A stretch of 64,000 bases of DNA. Origin: Vitis vinifera. Its lineage: Eukaryota > Streptophyta > Magnoliopsida > Vitales > Vitaceae. Under the pieces are notes generated by a model. That model was not told the origin of the DNA, did no database searches, and worked only from the letters and a program-made list of their open reading frames with translations. Every line of letters starts with the position of its first letter. Position 1 is the stretch's first letter. Below, one piece after another: positions 12,561 through 23,935 of the stretch. Location of the stretch: assembly GCF_030704535.1 (NCBI RefSeq), contig NC_081817.1:2929001-2993000 (forward strand), given 5' to 3'. Both the position numbers and the translations under genes were made by a program.

Positions 12561-12909
12561 TAAGATAACGTTATGTTATAATGACATCGTATGTTTATGA
12601 TGATTTGTTATAAACGTTACCATACATTTTTTCTTTGTAATGTTGGATAAGCTTTAAATTATACTCAACAATTTTAAAAAGGAAAAAATTACACATACCC
12701 CCTTGAATTCGTTTTTAAAAGCAATTGAGAATTGATCAATTCCTCTCCCATAACAAACAATACAACAGATCTTAAAAATTAAAGTTGAATCATCTAGAGG
12801 ATATCCAAATATTATATAAACCATACCATGAATTTTTCTAACTCGAATCACACAAACACAGAGCTAGCCAGCATAATACATGCCCATATTATTATTATTC
12901 ATCTATAGA

Positions 12910-15900
12910 CTAAATTATACATGAATCGGTGTTTTCGGCACTTTTCGCATCCGAGCAGCCACCTGTATGAGGAATTGGATCAATAAAAGCACTGTACTTG
13001 GGGTCATTAATCCAGAGAGTAGCCACATGTTGAGCTGAGGTGCTACGCCTATGAAATTCTTCAACAACCCAGATGGTGGATTCGGCTACGCTGGGTTCAA
13101 TGATGCTGTGCATGGGCCTGTGCTCATTTTCACTACCGATCCTGGAATCATCCCATCGTTGAAGCATGAGATTAGTGAGGTAGTGCAGTGGCTGCCCGTA
13201 CAATTGTTTCATGGAATTGCCGAGTTCTCGCCATGTGATGTTTGGAATATGCGTTTCGCAGCGTTTTGAGGGAATTGGCAACTGCTTCATGTATTGCTGG
13301 TAAGCGTTTGCATATGGCCTCAGTACCGCACCTGCATGGTTGCAAAGTCAACATGAGGTTTTAGTTAATTAGAAAATAAGCAAGCCCTGTTTGGTGTTTT
13401 GGAATGTGGTCTTTTGTTAATCAAATCATGTGCATATATGAACAGAAAATAAAATAAAAATACGAGATTTTTGACATAGTTCTGCTATCAATGTGATCTT
13501 TAGGCCCATAGCAAGCATCAACACTCAACAATCCACTCATTAAAATAAAGAAAGAGTAAAATGATGAAAAAAAAAAAAAACATCTTAATTATGACCACTC
13601 TCTCAAAAAACAAAAGAGTTAAAATATATAATAAGAAAAAACTTACCAATCACCTAAGAAATAAAAATAAAAATTCTCCAAGGGGCACTACCCCCTTCAA
13701 TCCTTGCGAGTTGATCGGACAACTCAATTTCTAGCATATCAAATCAAACATAACAAAACTAATTCAGATTTCATAATCCAGTAATATTTTAAAGAATGAA
13801 AATAATAACAAAATCTTGAAATGTAGTTTAAAGTGTGTTTTACACTTCTTTTCAAAAACACTTATGACATAAAAAAGTGCTTTTAAAAAAAATTAAGATG
13901 TTTGAAAGAAATTTAAAACATATTTTTAAAATATCGAAAAGTCATTTATAGTGCTTTTTTAGACAATTTTCCTAAAAAACTTTTAAACTAAATATTTTTA
14001 ATATACTTTGAAATATTTAAAAAAAATTAGTTGTCCTATATTAAAATGCTTGTTTTAAGAATATATGCGTAGAAAATATTTTTTTTTCATATTTTAAAAA
14101 ATACAATCAATTGAAATTTGAATTTGAAAATATTTAAAGGTGAAGGGATCATTATTTTTAAAAAATAAAATAAAATTATTTTTAAATCTATTTTACCAAT
14201 AAAGAGGAAGTTTCAATAGGAGATTTTGTAATACCCCAATATGTTTCTCTTATTAAAACCCATGATTAAATTTTCTAGGGTAACAAAACGTATATAAGCT
14301 ACCTAATTTGCGGAATAAAATTTAAAATTAATTATGAATTTTATTAAATATTAGGGAATTTATTAGTGTAGAAGAGACTTACCCATTTATAGCTCCATTG
14401 ATTTGAAAAATTAAATACAAAATCTAAAGTATTAACTCCACTCTAATTACTAGACGCATCCAATTTGTATGATAAATGTTTGTGTAGGTCTTAGTTAGCA
14501 TGTACATATTTCAATTTATGCTTAAATCTCACACTTATTGTTGAAGAGGTTTTTCCCATTTATAGCACATGGATTTGAAAAATAAAATAGAAAATCTAAT
14601 GCATTAACTCCTCCCTAATTACTTAGATGCATATCCAAATTTACGTAATAGATGGTTGTTTTGATGGTCACTCAAAGATAAAATTTTATTTCATGATGAC
14701 AAATCAAATGAAATTTCTGTTCCAATTTTTGTCTCTTTCTCTTTTTCTGAATCAAGTTTTTCTTTGTTATAATGGTTCAATTCTTATTAGCATCAACAAT
14801 ATAAAGTCGGATCCTAGATGAAGAAATATAAAAAAAACATTCTCCTTCTTCATCAAAAGAAATGAAATTTATAAATAGTATTATATATCACTAATTTAAA
14901 ATTAATTCTCATTTTTCCCAATATTAGAGGAATTTATGAGTGGCTTATCCTATTTATAGCACAATGATTTAAAAAATAAAACAAAAAATCTAATGCATTA
15001 ACTCCCTCCTAATTCTATATGGATTACCTATTTAAACATAAACCATAGTTTTGAAAAATGAAATTTCAAAAAAAAAAAAAAAAAAAGCCTAATGCATTAA
15101 CTCTCCTCTTGAATTTCTAGATGTATTTTAAAGGGAGAATTATGTTTTGGGGGTAGATGGGCCCCCAAATTAACAAAAGATCCATATAACTCTTCAAATT
15201 GAGTTGAAGGATATGAAATAGTAATAGACAAATATACCCTTTAAGAACACATATAAAATATTTTATAAAATTAAGTTAAATAATTTTTTTCAATAATTTT
15301 TCTTTCAAAAATACTAAATTAAATAAAAGTAGTTTTCAAAAATATTAAATTAAATAATTTTTTTTTCAAAAATATTAAATTAAATTAAAGTATTTTTAAA
15401 AATATTAAATTAAATAAATTTATTTTTAAAAAATATTATATTAAATAAAAGTATTTTAAAAAATATTAAATTACATAAAAGCATTTTTAAAAAATATTAA
15501 ATTAAATAAAAAATATTAAATTAAATAAGAGTATTTTTCAAAAATATTAATTTTTTCTCAAAATCAACAAAGGGCATTTTCGGAAATACTGAAGGATGAT
15601 ATCCTTCAACTCAATTTCCATACTTTTATTGGGTCTTGAACTCAATTTGAAGAGTTACATGGACCTTTTGTTAATTTGGGGGCCCATCTACCCCCAAAAC
15701 ATAATTCTCCCTATTTTTTTAAATTTGCATGATAAATATTTATCTTAATTAGCTCGTCTTAAAGGAGAAGACATGGACATATCAATTATGTATAATAAAT
15801 GTGGGTATCTTGAGAAAACTATTATGTATTTTTCTATTAAAAAAAATTATGGTTTGTTTGGTAATTATTTTTTAAAACATATTTTTATTATTCAGAACAA

Positions 15901-17310
15901 ATAAAAAAAACTATAAAATATATTTGACAATAAAAAAAATATAAAAGAGATTTTTAAATGTTTTTAGAAAATATTTTTTAATTGTTTTTACTAATTTTTT
16001 ATAAAATAATTATACACGAGAATGATTAAAAATAAAATATTACATACAAAAATTATTTTTAAAACATAACTAAAAGTATAAAAAATAAGTTAAATACATT
16101 TTAGATTCTCAAACAAATATTGTTCTACAAAACATCACAAATGATTTTTAAAAATTGTTTTCAAAGATAGTTACGAAACATAACTTTAATCTTACATTTC
16201 TAAAGGTATGGACAACATCTTTCTATATTTTTAACACTACAATTCTTATCTTAAAGCTACTTTCATATTTTCTACTAGCCAAATCCGGTTACTTTTGAAG
16301 GTCTTTCATTTTCTCATCAACTCTTTTGAAATGCTATACCAACTTTACAAATATGGTAATTAGAGTCTGTTTAGCCATGATTTTAAGAAGTATTTTTCAC
16401 ATATAAAATATTTTTTTAAAAAAAAATAATATAGGTGTTTGATAAAATTTAATAAATACTTTTAAAAATATGAAAAGTCACTTATAGAATGAAAAAATTA
16501 TTAGTAATATTTTAAAAAAAAATAATTTATAGATAATTCTCTTAAAAACACTTCCATTAATATAAATACTTTGAGTAGAAAGAGTATCAAATGTGTTCTT
16601 CATCAACTAGTGTTGAATCTTTTTTATTAAAATCATTCAGCATATTAATTAAAATTAAGATTCAATGAGAATGACAAGAAAATGAAGAATGTTGATGGGT
16701 TTTATGCCGGAACCATGAATATGTGATCCTCTTCTATATATAAATATAGGTTATATTTGGTTCTTAAAAAAATTAAGGGAAAATAAAAGGAAAAGAAAAA
16801 AAGTAAAAAGAAAGAAAAAGTAAAAAAAAAAAGTTAAAATTAATAAATTATTTTTTATTTGTTATTTCAAAATCAAATTATTTATTTTAAATTATCAATA
16901 TAAAAATTAAATAATTAGAAAATGTATAAGTTTATAATTAATTTTAATTATATTTGATTTTTTTTATAATTTTTCATAACACAATCAAATATAAGAAAAT
17001 CATTTTCTTCAACAATTTTTTTCCTCGATACTTTTTCGAGAACCAAACATGAATATAAAGAATAATCACTAATGGAAATAATAAATCGCAAAGTAAAAGT
17101 AAAAAAACTAAGAGATGTAGAATGTTTAAATTAACCTGGATTTCCTCCATATCCTTTTCCTCTTTTTCTGCCTCTTCCATCGGTGCATTTTCTCTTTTTG
17201 TGTCTCTCTGGTGTCTGGACTTTAGAAAACCTGCTCATATCTTCTGACTCAGTCTCTGAATCTGATACCAAGATATGTTTGTCAAAAAAGGAACCCTTCT
17301 TCTTCAACAT
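12910..17310 (-). CDS. RDM1-like protein (RNA-directed DNA methylation 1 family), two coding exons
   Basis: Built by hand. Exon 1 is 17310-17136 and exon 2 is 13331-12910, giving 198 residues. Arabidopsis RDM1 belongs to the DDR complex (DRD1, DMS3, RDM1), which helps Pol V transcription and links AGO4 to DRM2. Exon 2 shows the family core: YQQYMKQLPIPSKR, ITWRELGNSMKQLYGQPLHY, LTNLMLQRWDDSRIGSE, SIIEPSVAESTIWVVEEFHR and YSAFIDPI. Exon 1 encodes an acidic-serine stretch (SDSETESED) followed by a basic, probably nuclear-targeting tail (RHKKRKCTDGRGRKRGKG). It begins at the first ATG after an in-frame stop. The donor CCAG|GTTAAT and the acceptor TGCAG|GTGCGG fit in phase through a split glycine codon. 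The 3.8-kb intron holds several MITEs. Compared with canonical RDM1 the core is diverged and the C-terminus is extended (GGCSDAKSAENTDSCII). Exon 2 homology is firm. The joining of exon 1 is inference, and an extra small exon or a pseudogene state cannot be excluded. Confidence 0.65.
13485..13760. repeat. Dispersed repeat, sister copy of 23.60-23.93 kb
   Basis: This intronic block shares an ordered set of words with the block at 23.60-23.93 kb: ATGTGATCTTTA, GCATCAACACTCAA, then an A-rich gap, CCTTGCGAGTTGATCGGACA (compare CTCTGCAAGTTCAGCAGAGA) and TCTAGCAT. The copies are diverged and about the same size. The other copy follows a possible retroelement primer-binding site, so both may derive from an LTR element leader. 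Confidence 0.5.
13822..14020. mobile_element. Diverged MITE of the family-3 type
   Basis: Starts with AAAGTGTGTTTTACACTTCT and contains ACACTTATGACATAAAAAAG and AAAAGTCATTTATAGTGCTT. The last word recurs in the element at 16.36-16.59 kb (AAAAGTCACTTATAGAATG). Lies in the RDM1-like intron. Boundaries are approximate. Confidence 0.45.
14355..15131 (+). repeat. Cluster of four diverged units of a dispersed repeat
   Basis: Units start at about 14.36, 14.54, 14.92 and 15.03 kb. Each has CCCATTTATAGC or a variant, an A-rich middle (GATTTGAAAAATAAAA), TCTAATGCATTAACTCC and a TAGATGCAT-like word. The first and third also share upstream sequence around ATATTAGRGGAATTTAT. A fifth copy is at 1.2-1.34 kb. 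The last unit is interrupted by the MITE at 15.13-15.71 kb and resumes after it. Confidence 0.6.
15133..15711. mobile_element. MITE with long terminal inverted repeats, Mutator-like
   Basis: The element starts GGGAGAATTATGTTTTGGGG and ends with its reverse complement. The inverted arms match almost perfectly for about 75 bp, through GTAGATGGGCCCCCAAATTA and ACTCTTCAAATTGAGTT. The middle is an A+T-rich tandem array (about 15.26-15.56 kb) of AATATTAAATTAAATA-type units. Flanks TATTTTAAA on the left and TATTTTTTTAAA on the right fit a roughly 9-bp target duplication, which suits Mutator-like elements. It lies in the RDM1-like intron, within a copy of the local repeat. No coding capacity. Confidence 0.75.
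15848..16192 (+). mobile_element. A+T-rich MITE, recurrent family 1
   Basis: Left end TATGGTTTGTTTGGTAATTA. The right end, reverse-complemented, reads ATGTTTCGTAACTATCTTTG, so the ends form an imperfect terminal inverted repeat. The core has ATGATTAAAAATAAAATATT and CAAACAAATATTGTTCTACA. This is the clearest forward copy of the family in the window. Lies in the RDM1-like intron. Confidence 0.6.
16364..16592. mobile_element. MITE of the family-3 type
   Basis: Begins with GTCTGTTTAGCCATGATTTT and AAGAAGTATTTTTCACATAT, and continues with ATACTTTTAAAAATATGAAA and GTCACTTATAG. It resembles the hairpin element at 10.62 kb and the block at 13.82 kb. Located in the RDM1-like intron. Confidence 0.45.
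16747..17056. mobile_element. MITE, recurrent family 2 (ends TTTGGTTCT / AGAACCAAA)
   Basis: Left end ATATTTGGTTCTTAAAA, right end TTTTCGAGAACCAAACAT. The middle runs TAATAAATTATTTTTTATTT, TGTATAAGTTTATAATTAAT and CAATCAAATATAAGAAAATC. Copies with the same word order are at 50.70-51.00 kb and, damaged, at 31.89-32.11 kb. It ends about 80 bp inside the donor site of RDM1-like exon 1. Confidence 0.65.
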
Positions 17311-19692
17311 CTTGATACTTGAGTAATAAAAGAAATTCTCTCCCTTTTTTGTTAACAGGTAAGGTCATTTTATCTATAACACCATTGCTTACCACTTTTC
17401 TAAAAATATTCGTTTTTCCAAAATAAAAATACCAATCAATTTTTCATTATTTACAAAAACGCCATTGTTATAGTCATTTACGTATTCATGGCATAAATGC
17501 AGTAAAGACAATCCTATGGTAATTAATTTACAAATCAATTAATTACAAGGTAATTAATTTTCAATAACATAGATCAACTCAATCCTATGGTAAGTAAAGA
17601 CAATGCTTAAAAGCTACCTTCAAAGAATTTTAAAAATACAAGACCTTAAAAAAGATTCAAAATTTAATTTATCACCTTGAAAAAAGAAAAATGTACACAT
17701 GGATAATGGAAATTTCAACTAATATGAAAAATGAAAAGACACGATGAAATCTACAAGAATTATTTTCTTCTTGCCCTTGATCCTTTGTAGTATTTGGAGA
17801 GTCAACTCAATTAACAAAAAAGGATGATATGAGAAAATGTTATAATGAAGAATCTGGTTATAATATCAAGGATACTTTTTCAGTATTTATCGAAAAATAC
17901 TATTAATTAAGTGGTATCATGCATATAATTTTTTGTTTCATTATTGTATTAGGATCTCATTTTTTTATACCTTATATCTTGGTCTCATCTATTTGTATCA
18001 TTATTTAATAACCTAAATTTCACTATAGGTATTTCAATCACTTAAATCTCTTATTCAAATCCCTATTGAATTGGTGATGTCATTATATTATAATTTATAT
18101 ATTATTAAAATAAAAAATGTTTATAAAAAATTTATATATAAAAATATAAAATAAAAATTATTAATATTTATTTTTCATCTTTAATATTATCAAATTAAAT
18201 ATATTAATATATTAATATTTTATTGAATAAAAGATATATAATATTTAAACTTGAAGACATTTATTGAAATTTAATTTATTTTACTAACCTATTATTTTAT
18301 ATTTTTTAAAAATATTACACTATTTTACATATATTATTTATACTTTTATTATTATCATAATTTTGAAAAGAATCATATCTATTATTTTTTGGTTTGCAAT
18401 ATTAAATAGAAGGCATAAAGTAGTTTAATAGAGTTGTTTTCATCCTTTGAGCCTTATGTCCAAACGCTAAATCCTCATCTCTCCCATTCCCACATCGAAA
18501 ATAGGTCAAGATAAAATTATTTTTATATTGGATTCATGGCAATATGATGAGTAAAAATAACAATTTAGTTCATTAATTATTATTTAAGGTTAATTTTATT
18601 ATCTTTTCTAAAATTTTAGTTAAATACATTTCATTTTTATTAATTTGAAATTTTATTAAATATCTTTTCTATTATTTTTATTCATTTTTTTTAATAAAAA
18701 AGGTATTTAATAAAATTTTAAATTCGAAAACAAATTTAACCAAAGTATGGGGACCCCTTAGTTTTTTATAACATTTGTATCAAGAGGTTATTTAATATAG
18801 TAGAAAACAAGAGAAGCCGCACACGGCACAACCGACCAGCCACTGGCTTGGGAATACTGAATCGGTGTGTGTGAGGCGTATGCATCATCAACCATATCCG
18901 GATGCATCGCTCAGGTCCAATCTAATGCATCTCTGCTATAAAAAAATAAGTAAAATAAAATAAAAACCATTTCTTGAAATTTTTTTTTTTTTCAGTTTTG
19001 CACTCCAAAAGGACAAGAAGATGGAGACAGATCTTGCAGGTTATTTTCTGGATTTCCAGTGTACGGAACGATCCGATTTTCAACACGTCACGATGAAGCC
19101 GCTAAGCCGCTCATCTTGGATTTGATTCTTTGTGTTGGTGGTGGGCAGAAAGCGCGTAACGTGGTCCAAAATATTTCCTTTTTGCGCCTAAAGTGTCCCG
19201 TGTCCGCGACATAGGCGGTAGCACGACGCCCAATAATATTAAATTCCTCAGACCCCATGTCCATCAATTTCACACAATGAACGCGGGTCGGTCAAAAAAC
19301 TCGGGTGCCAGCTCAATCGAAATTTGAAACCGCCCTTATCGGCCTGACTGCCGTGCTGCCTTTTTCCAAATTAAATTGTAAAAATTATAAATTAAATTAA
19401 TAAAAATAATGTAACTATTTATGCGGCAACAAGACGTAATAAATGGTATCCTGATGGATTATACTACTAATTCTTTTTGAAGTCTTCTTAATTTAAAATT
19501 AAATCATTAAAAAATAAATAATAAATTAAGATTTATTTCACTTTGTGTTTAATTGGGTGTCTTTAATGCTAATAACAATAGTGAGGTGTTGACATCAGGT
19601 TGACCGGTCATCTGGCACATCCCTCCCCACTCCCACAAATACTCCTTATTTTCTCTCCTTTGCTTCCATTTTCCTAAGCTACGGCCGCACAC
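17311..19692. other. Intergenic region between the divergent RDM1-like and GH17 genes
   Basis: No gene seen in 2.4 kb. It should hold the promoters of both neighbours, which are transcribed away from each other. The interval 18.06-18.42 kb is extremely A+T-rich and shares GGTGAYRTCAT..TA and ATTATTAAAAT words with the block at 4.90-5.0 kb, so it may be a transposon piece. The interval 18.80-19.35 kb is clearly richer in G+C, with CACGTCACGATG at about 19084, but carries no convincing reading frame. No clear TATA box was found for the GH17 gene. Confidence 0.5.
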
Positions 19693-22284
19693 ATGGCTCT
19701 TCTCGCCTTACAATCTCTTCGCTTTGTAATCTTCGGCGTCTCCGCTCTTCTCTTCTCCGCCACCGCCTATTCCATCGGCGTTAACTATGGCACTCTCGCC
19801 GATAACCTTCCGCCGCCTGCCCAAGTCGCCAACTTTCTCAAAACCCGGACCACCATCGACCAGATCAAAATCTTCGACAGCAACCCCGATATTCTTCGAG
19901 CCTTCGCTAGCACCGGCATCGGCGTCACGATTACCGTTGGCAACGGCGACATCCCAGCAATCACGAAACTCCCGGCCGCTCGCGACTGGGTCGCTACCCA
20001 CATCTTGCCGTTCTACCCCAGCACCAAGATCAACTATGTCGCCGTTGGGAATGAGATCATGGCCACCGCCGACAAGAACCTCATTGGCCACCTCGTTCCG
20101 GCGATGAAAGCACTCCACAACGCTCTCGTACTCGCGAAGATCACCGACATTAAGGTCTCCACGCCTCACTCTCTCGGCATACTTTCTATGTCCGAGCCAC
20201 CGAGTGTGGGTCGGTTCAGACGCGGCTACGATAAAGTCATCTTTGCACCCATGCTCGAGTTCCACCGCCAAACCAAGTCTCCGTTCATGGTGAACCCATA
20301 CCCATACTTCGGCTTCTCCCCAAACATGTTAAACTACTGCATCTTCAAGCCTAACCGTGGGGTTCACGATAAGTTCACGGGGATCACATACACCAACATG
20401 TTCGACGCACAGATGGACGCTGTCTACTCTGCAATGAAAGTGTTGGGCTACGGCGACGTGGAGATTATGGTGGCGGAGACAGGTTGGCCGTCGCTGGGTG
20501 ACCCAAACCAGGTGGGTGTGAATCTCGAGAACGCGGCTTCGTACAATGGCAACTTGTTGAAACATATAAGCTCCGGCAAGGGAACGCCACTGATGCCAAA
20601 CCGGCGGTTCCAGACGTATCTGTTCTCGCTGTTCAACGAGAATCTTAAACCGGGTTCGACCGCCGAGAGGAATTTCGGATTGTTCAGACCTGACTTCACT
20701 CCGGTTTACGACATTGGGATTCTGAAACAGGTGAGATTATGCTCTCTATTTATTAGTTTGAGTGGGGATTAGGTAAGATCATGGCTTACGACATGGGTAT
20801 TTATTCAGTCCTTGTTAATGAAGTGGCTTTGTGTTGCTTGACTTGGCAATATTCGTCGCTTTCTCTCCAAAAATTCGAGCTCAGTTTGATTAGTTTTAAC
20901 GCCAGGTGGAACAGTACATACTAATTAATTTTTGCTTAAACCCAGCAATTGAGCTAATTGAAGTACACTATTCAAAAATACTATCATATGGTAAGGTAGG
21001 TTCCCTGCTCTCATTTGTCCTGACTTAGCATGAGGATGTGTGAATAGAATTGCATATCAGTTTTAGAAATGAAAATAGATTTTGGAGATGGTAAGAGATG
21101 AATTTTCATTTTTAGAGGTGAGGCTTGCAGATTCTCTGGAATTTACACTCCACATGACAATCAACTGCAGTATATTTAGAGTTTCAAGATCGTCTAATAC
21201 AATATTATGTTTTTTCTATGGAGACCTCTTAGTAATTTGATCATTTGACTACATCAACATGCACATTTTCTAATGGAGATGCGAATGAAGCTCCCCCTTT
21301 GTATTTCCTTAAGAACAAATCAGATCTTTTTGTGTTTTTGTTAGACTGATTAAACAACACTATGAGGAGAGTGGACTGCATATGCCGTCTATAAGATGTT
21401 TTAGATCTGTGTCATGTCTGTTAGGTTTATTTTAATCGGCTTGTTTCACATTGCTGCTGTGTAGTCTGCTGGTGGCGCACCAACACCAACTGTGCCATCT
21501 GGCAAGAAGTGGTGTGTACCAAAACCAGATGCTACCGACGAAGCATTGCAATCCAACATAAACTACGTCTGCAGCACAGGAGTAGATTGCAAGCCTATAC
21601 AACCTGGTGGGGCCTGCTACGACCCCAACACCATTAGATCTCATGCTTCGTATGCCATGAATGCTTACTATCAGACTTCTGGTCGCCATGATTTCAATTG
21701 TGACTTTGCCAATACTGGTGTTCTAGCAACCTCTGATCCAAGTAAGTAATAAAAGAGTTCTAGTTTTTTTGTTTTTTTGTTTTTTCGTTTTTTTTTTTTT
21801 TTTTTTTTTTTTTTTGTCCTTTCCTCATGATCATGACTTGCATACTTTACATGAGTAGTTTTGCAAGCTTTATTCTTGTGTAAAGAATTCTGATTGAAGA
21901 TGAATTGATTGAATCATCATATTCTAAGGGGATTGATTAGTTTCATGATCATGCTTCCCTTTCCCCCATTTATTTCTAATGCTAAGATGATAAAACTTGT
22001 GGAACACGAGTTTTTTAAGCATTGTGCTTGCCTACTCATTGATCTTGTTGAGTGTAATGACTTCCTCGCATGCCGGTATTCCCTTTCTTTGACATTTTCT
22101 CTAGGGAAATGATTAGAGACATGAGCGTAATGCCTGTCATTAACCTCTGATATAAGCTTCGCACCACCTTTTTCTCAATTGCCTTATTTTTCTTACACAT
22201 GTTTTTAATTCTCGAAGTTTTGTGATGTTCATCCTTTATGTGCTTCTGTATACAGGTCATGGTCCATGTCAATACATCTCTTGA
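19693..22284 (+). CDS. Glucan endo-1,3-beta-glucosidase, GH17 with C-terminal X8 (CBM43) domain
   Basis: Three coding exons, 19693-20730, 21465-21741 and 22256-22284, give 447 residues. The enzyme hydrolyses beta-1,3-glucan (callose) in the wall or at plasmodesmata. A signal peptide covers about residues 1-27, and the mature protein starts at the family motif [15 protein letters not shown]. The catalytic acid is expected at Glu121 in YVAVGNE and the nucleophile at Glu262 in [16 protein letters not shown] is also conserved. After a short Pro/Thr linker the X8 domain (about residues 362-445) has [34 protein letters not shown] and CDFANTG, with the usual cysteines. Splice sites are AAACAG|GTGAGA, TGTAG|TCTGCT, CCAA|GTAAGT and TACAG|GTCATG, all in phase. 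The last exon adds only ten codons, ending HGPCQYIS. I see no hydrophobic GPI-anchor tail, so the protein is probably secreted and soluble. Exon 1 is G+C-rich compared with its surroundings. A long poly-T tract lies in intron 2. Confidence 0.95.
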
Positions 22285-23280
22285 GTTTGGAAGTTGAACT
22301 CAAGCAAACAGCGCATTGCCTGACCAGAGACCTCATCTGACTTCACAGTATTTATCCTCTGGTGATTATTTATTTTCGTTAAAATATTGCTGCTAGCTGG
22401 GAAAGCAGATGACTAGTCCATAACCCATGACAGTGTGCTACTTTAGTTTATATAGACCATATATTCATGTCTGTACATTTTACACTGTGTTGCTCTGCCT
22501 TTTTTTTTTTTGCTTTTGCTTTTGCTTTTTTGTTTTTCATGGGTAATTACTAGGGCCTTCAATGGTACCAAAGGCTGTATCATCAGGCGTATGTGGTTCC
22601 TATTCTGAGGCCTGTTGGTCCTCTGGAATAGATAACATTGCAGGGTATGGAATGATGACAATTTTAAAAGAAACGAAAGGCAGACAAATTAAAGATGTAA
22701 CAAGTTAATGAGAAAGACCAGTGCCAAGAGAGGAAAATCAAGGTAGGATGAAGAATTCTAACCTGCACAAGAAAAGGTTTCTAGTCATATTTCTCTGTTA
22801 TTCACGGAGGCAAAAATGAAAACAGAGTGGGGTCTAAAACCTTTAAGTATTCCAAGCCTTGAATGTTTTGCAACTTTGGCACTGGGAGAATTGGAGAAAC
22901 TTGAATCATACTCATAAAATAGAGATTGTGTATGAAAATATCAATGAGTTGGGATAGGAGGGGGTGAGGGGGAAAATGAAACCCCCGCTGAGAGAGGAAA
23001 TGAAACGCCTTAGTCCAATTGTCTGGCAGGTTTCCAGTGTAGTGAACTAAGGATTTGCCTGCCTACGCACAGGAAGCCCCTATTACCCCAGGTTGCAGGG
23101 AATACCTGCTACAGAGTTCATCAATGCATTTGAATTACTATAAGTGCCATTAAATTTATGCCAACGCTACATGGTGCCAACATCAGCCTCTAGCACAGCC
23201 CGTGTGCTTGTGCAGCAAAGTAGCTTTTATACTGACTGCATCATGACTTGGAAAGAGATCCATTTTCCCCTTTCACATGG
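22285..23280. other. Downstream flank of the GH17 gene, no further gene seen
   Basis: Probably includes the GH17 3' untranslated region. No frame longer than a few dozen codons looks coding, and nothing on the minus strand is convincing. A purine-rich block (about 22.95-23.0 kb) and a C+T-rich block follow without recognisable features. Confidence 0.5.
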
Positions 23281-23935
23281 GATGGTTGAGCTTTTTTAAG
23301 CTGGCTGTTGTGCATACGCTTTGCTTGACTTCTATTAGTAAGGTCTTGTTAGGGGACGGGTGCAATAAAGTAGTTCTTAAGCTTGAGATAGGTGGTCCAT
23401 ATAATGACTTTTAGAACAAGTCCTTAGGATGTGATGTCTGGTGTGATAAAAGGTTTGGTTTTATCCTCATTGGAAACCAATTAATTTTTAGATAAAATAA
23501 TGAAAGTTTGATTCAAAGAATTAGCATCAGAGCCACGGGTCATGAGTTCAACTCTCGAGAATGTTATGTTCGGCAGCTCTTAAACCTAATGATGGATCAT
23601 GTAATGGTAATCAAACTACACTAGATGATCAATATGATCTCTATATTTACGAAACGCATCAACACTCAAGAATCTACTAATCAAACGAAAGAGAAAAAGT
23701 TATAATGGTGAAGATTTTCCTAATTTCCTCTCGATCACAATTGCACTCTAATTTTTTTATTTCTAAAACAAAATATTAAAACATGAAAAGGTTAAATATA
23801 CAGTTGGGTAAACTCGTTATTCAATAAATAAATAAAATTTCTAGGAACCCCTTAAACCCTGGCAAGCTCAATCTCTGCAAGTTCAGCAGAGAGCTCGACT
23901 CCTAGCATCCCCTTACTAGTATCTTGATAGTAGTT
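23281..23935 (+). repeat. Retroelement-like repeat with possible primer-binding site
   Basis: At 23.52-23.54 kb the sequence TTAGCATCAGAGCCA resembles the initiator-Met primer-binding site (TGGTATCAGAGC) that many plant LTR retrotransposons use, with an LTR-like stretch before it. From 23.60 kb on it matches the repeat in the RDM1-like intron at 13.49-13.76 kb. No coding domain or second LTR is present, so this would be a broken fossil. The assignment is tentative. Confidence 0.4.

Noticed and set aside
19708-20271. Long minus-strand frame (187 codons) opposite GH17 exon 1
   Set aside because: It is the mirror of a G+C-rich coding exon; its protein has no domain and the sense strand is clearly the gene.
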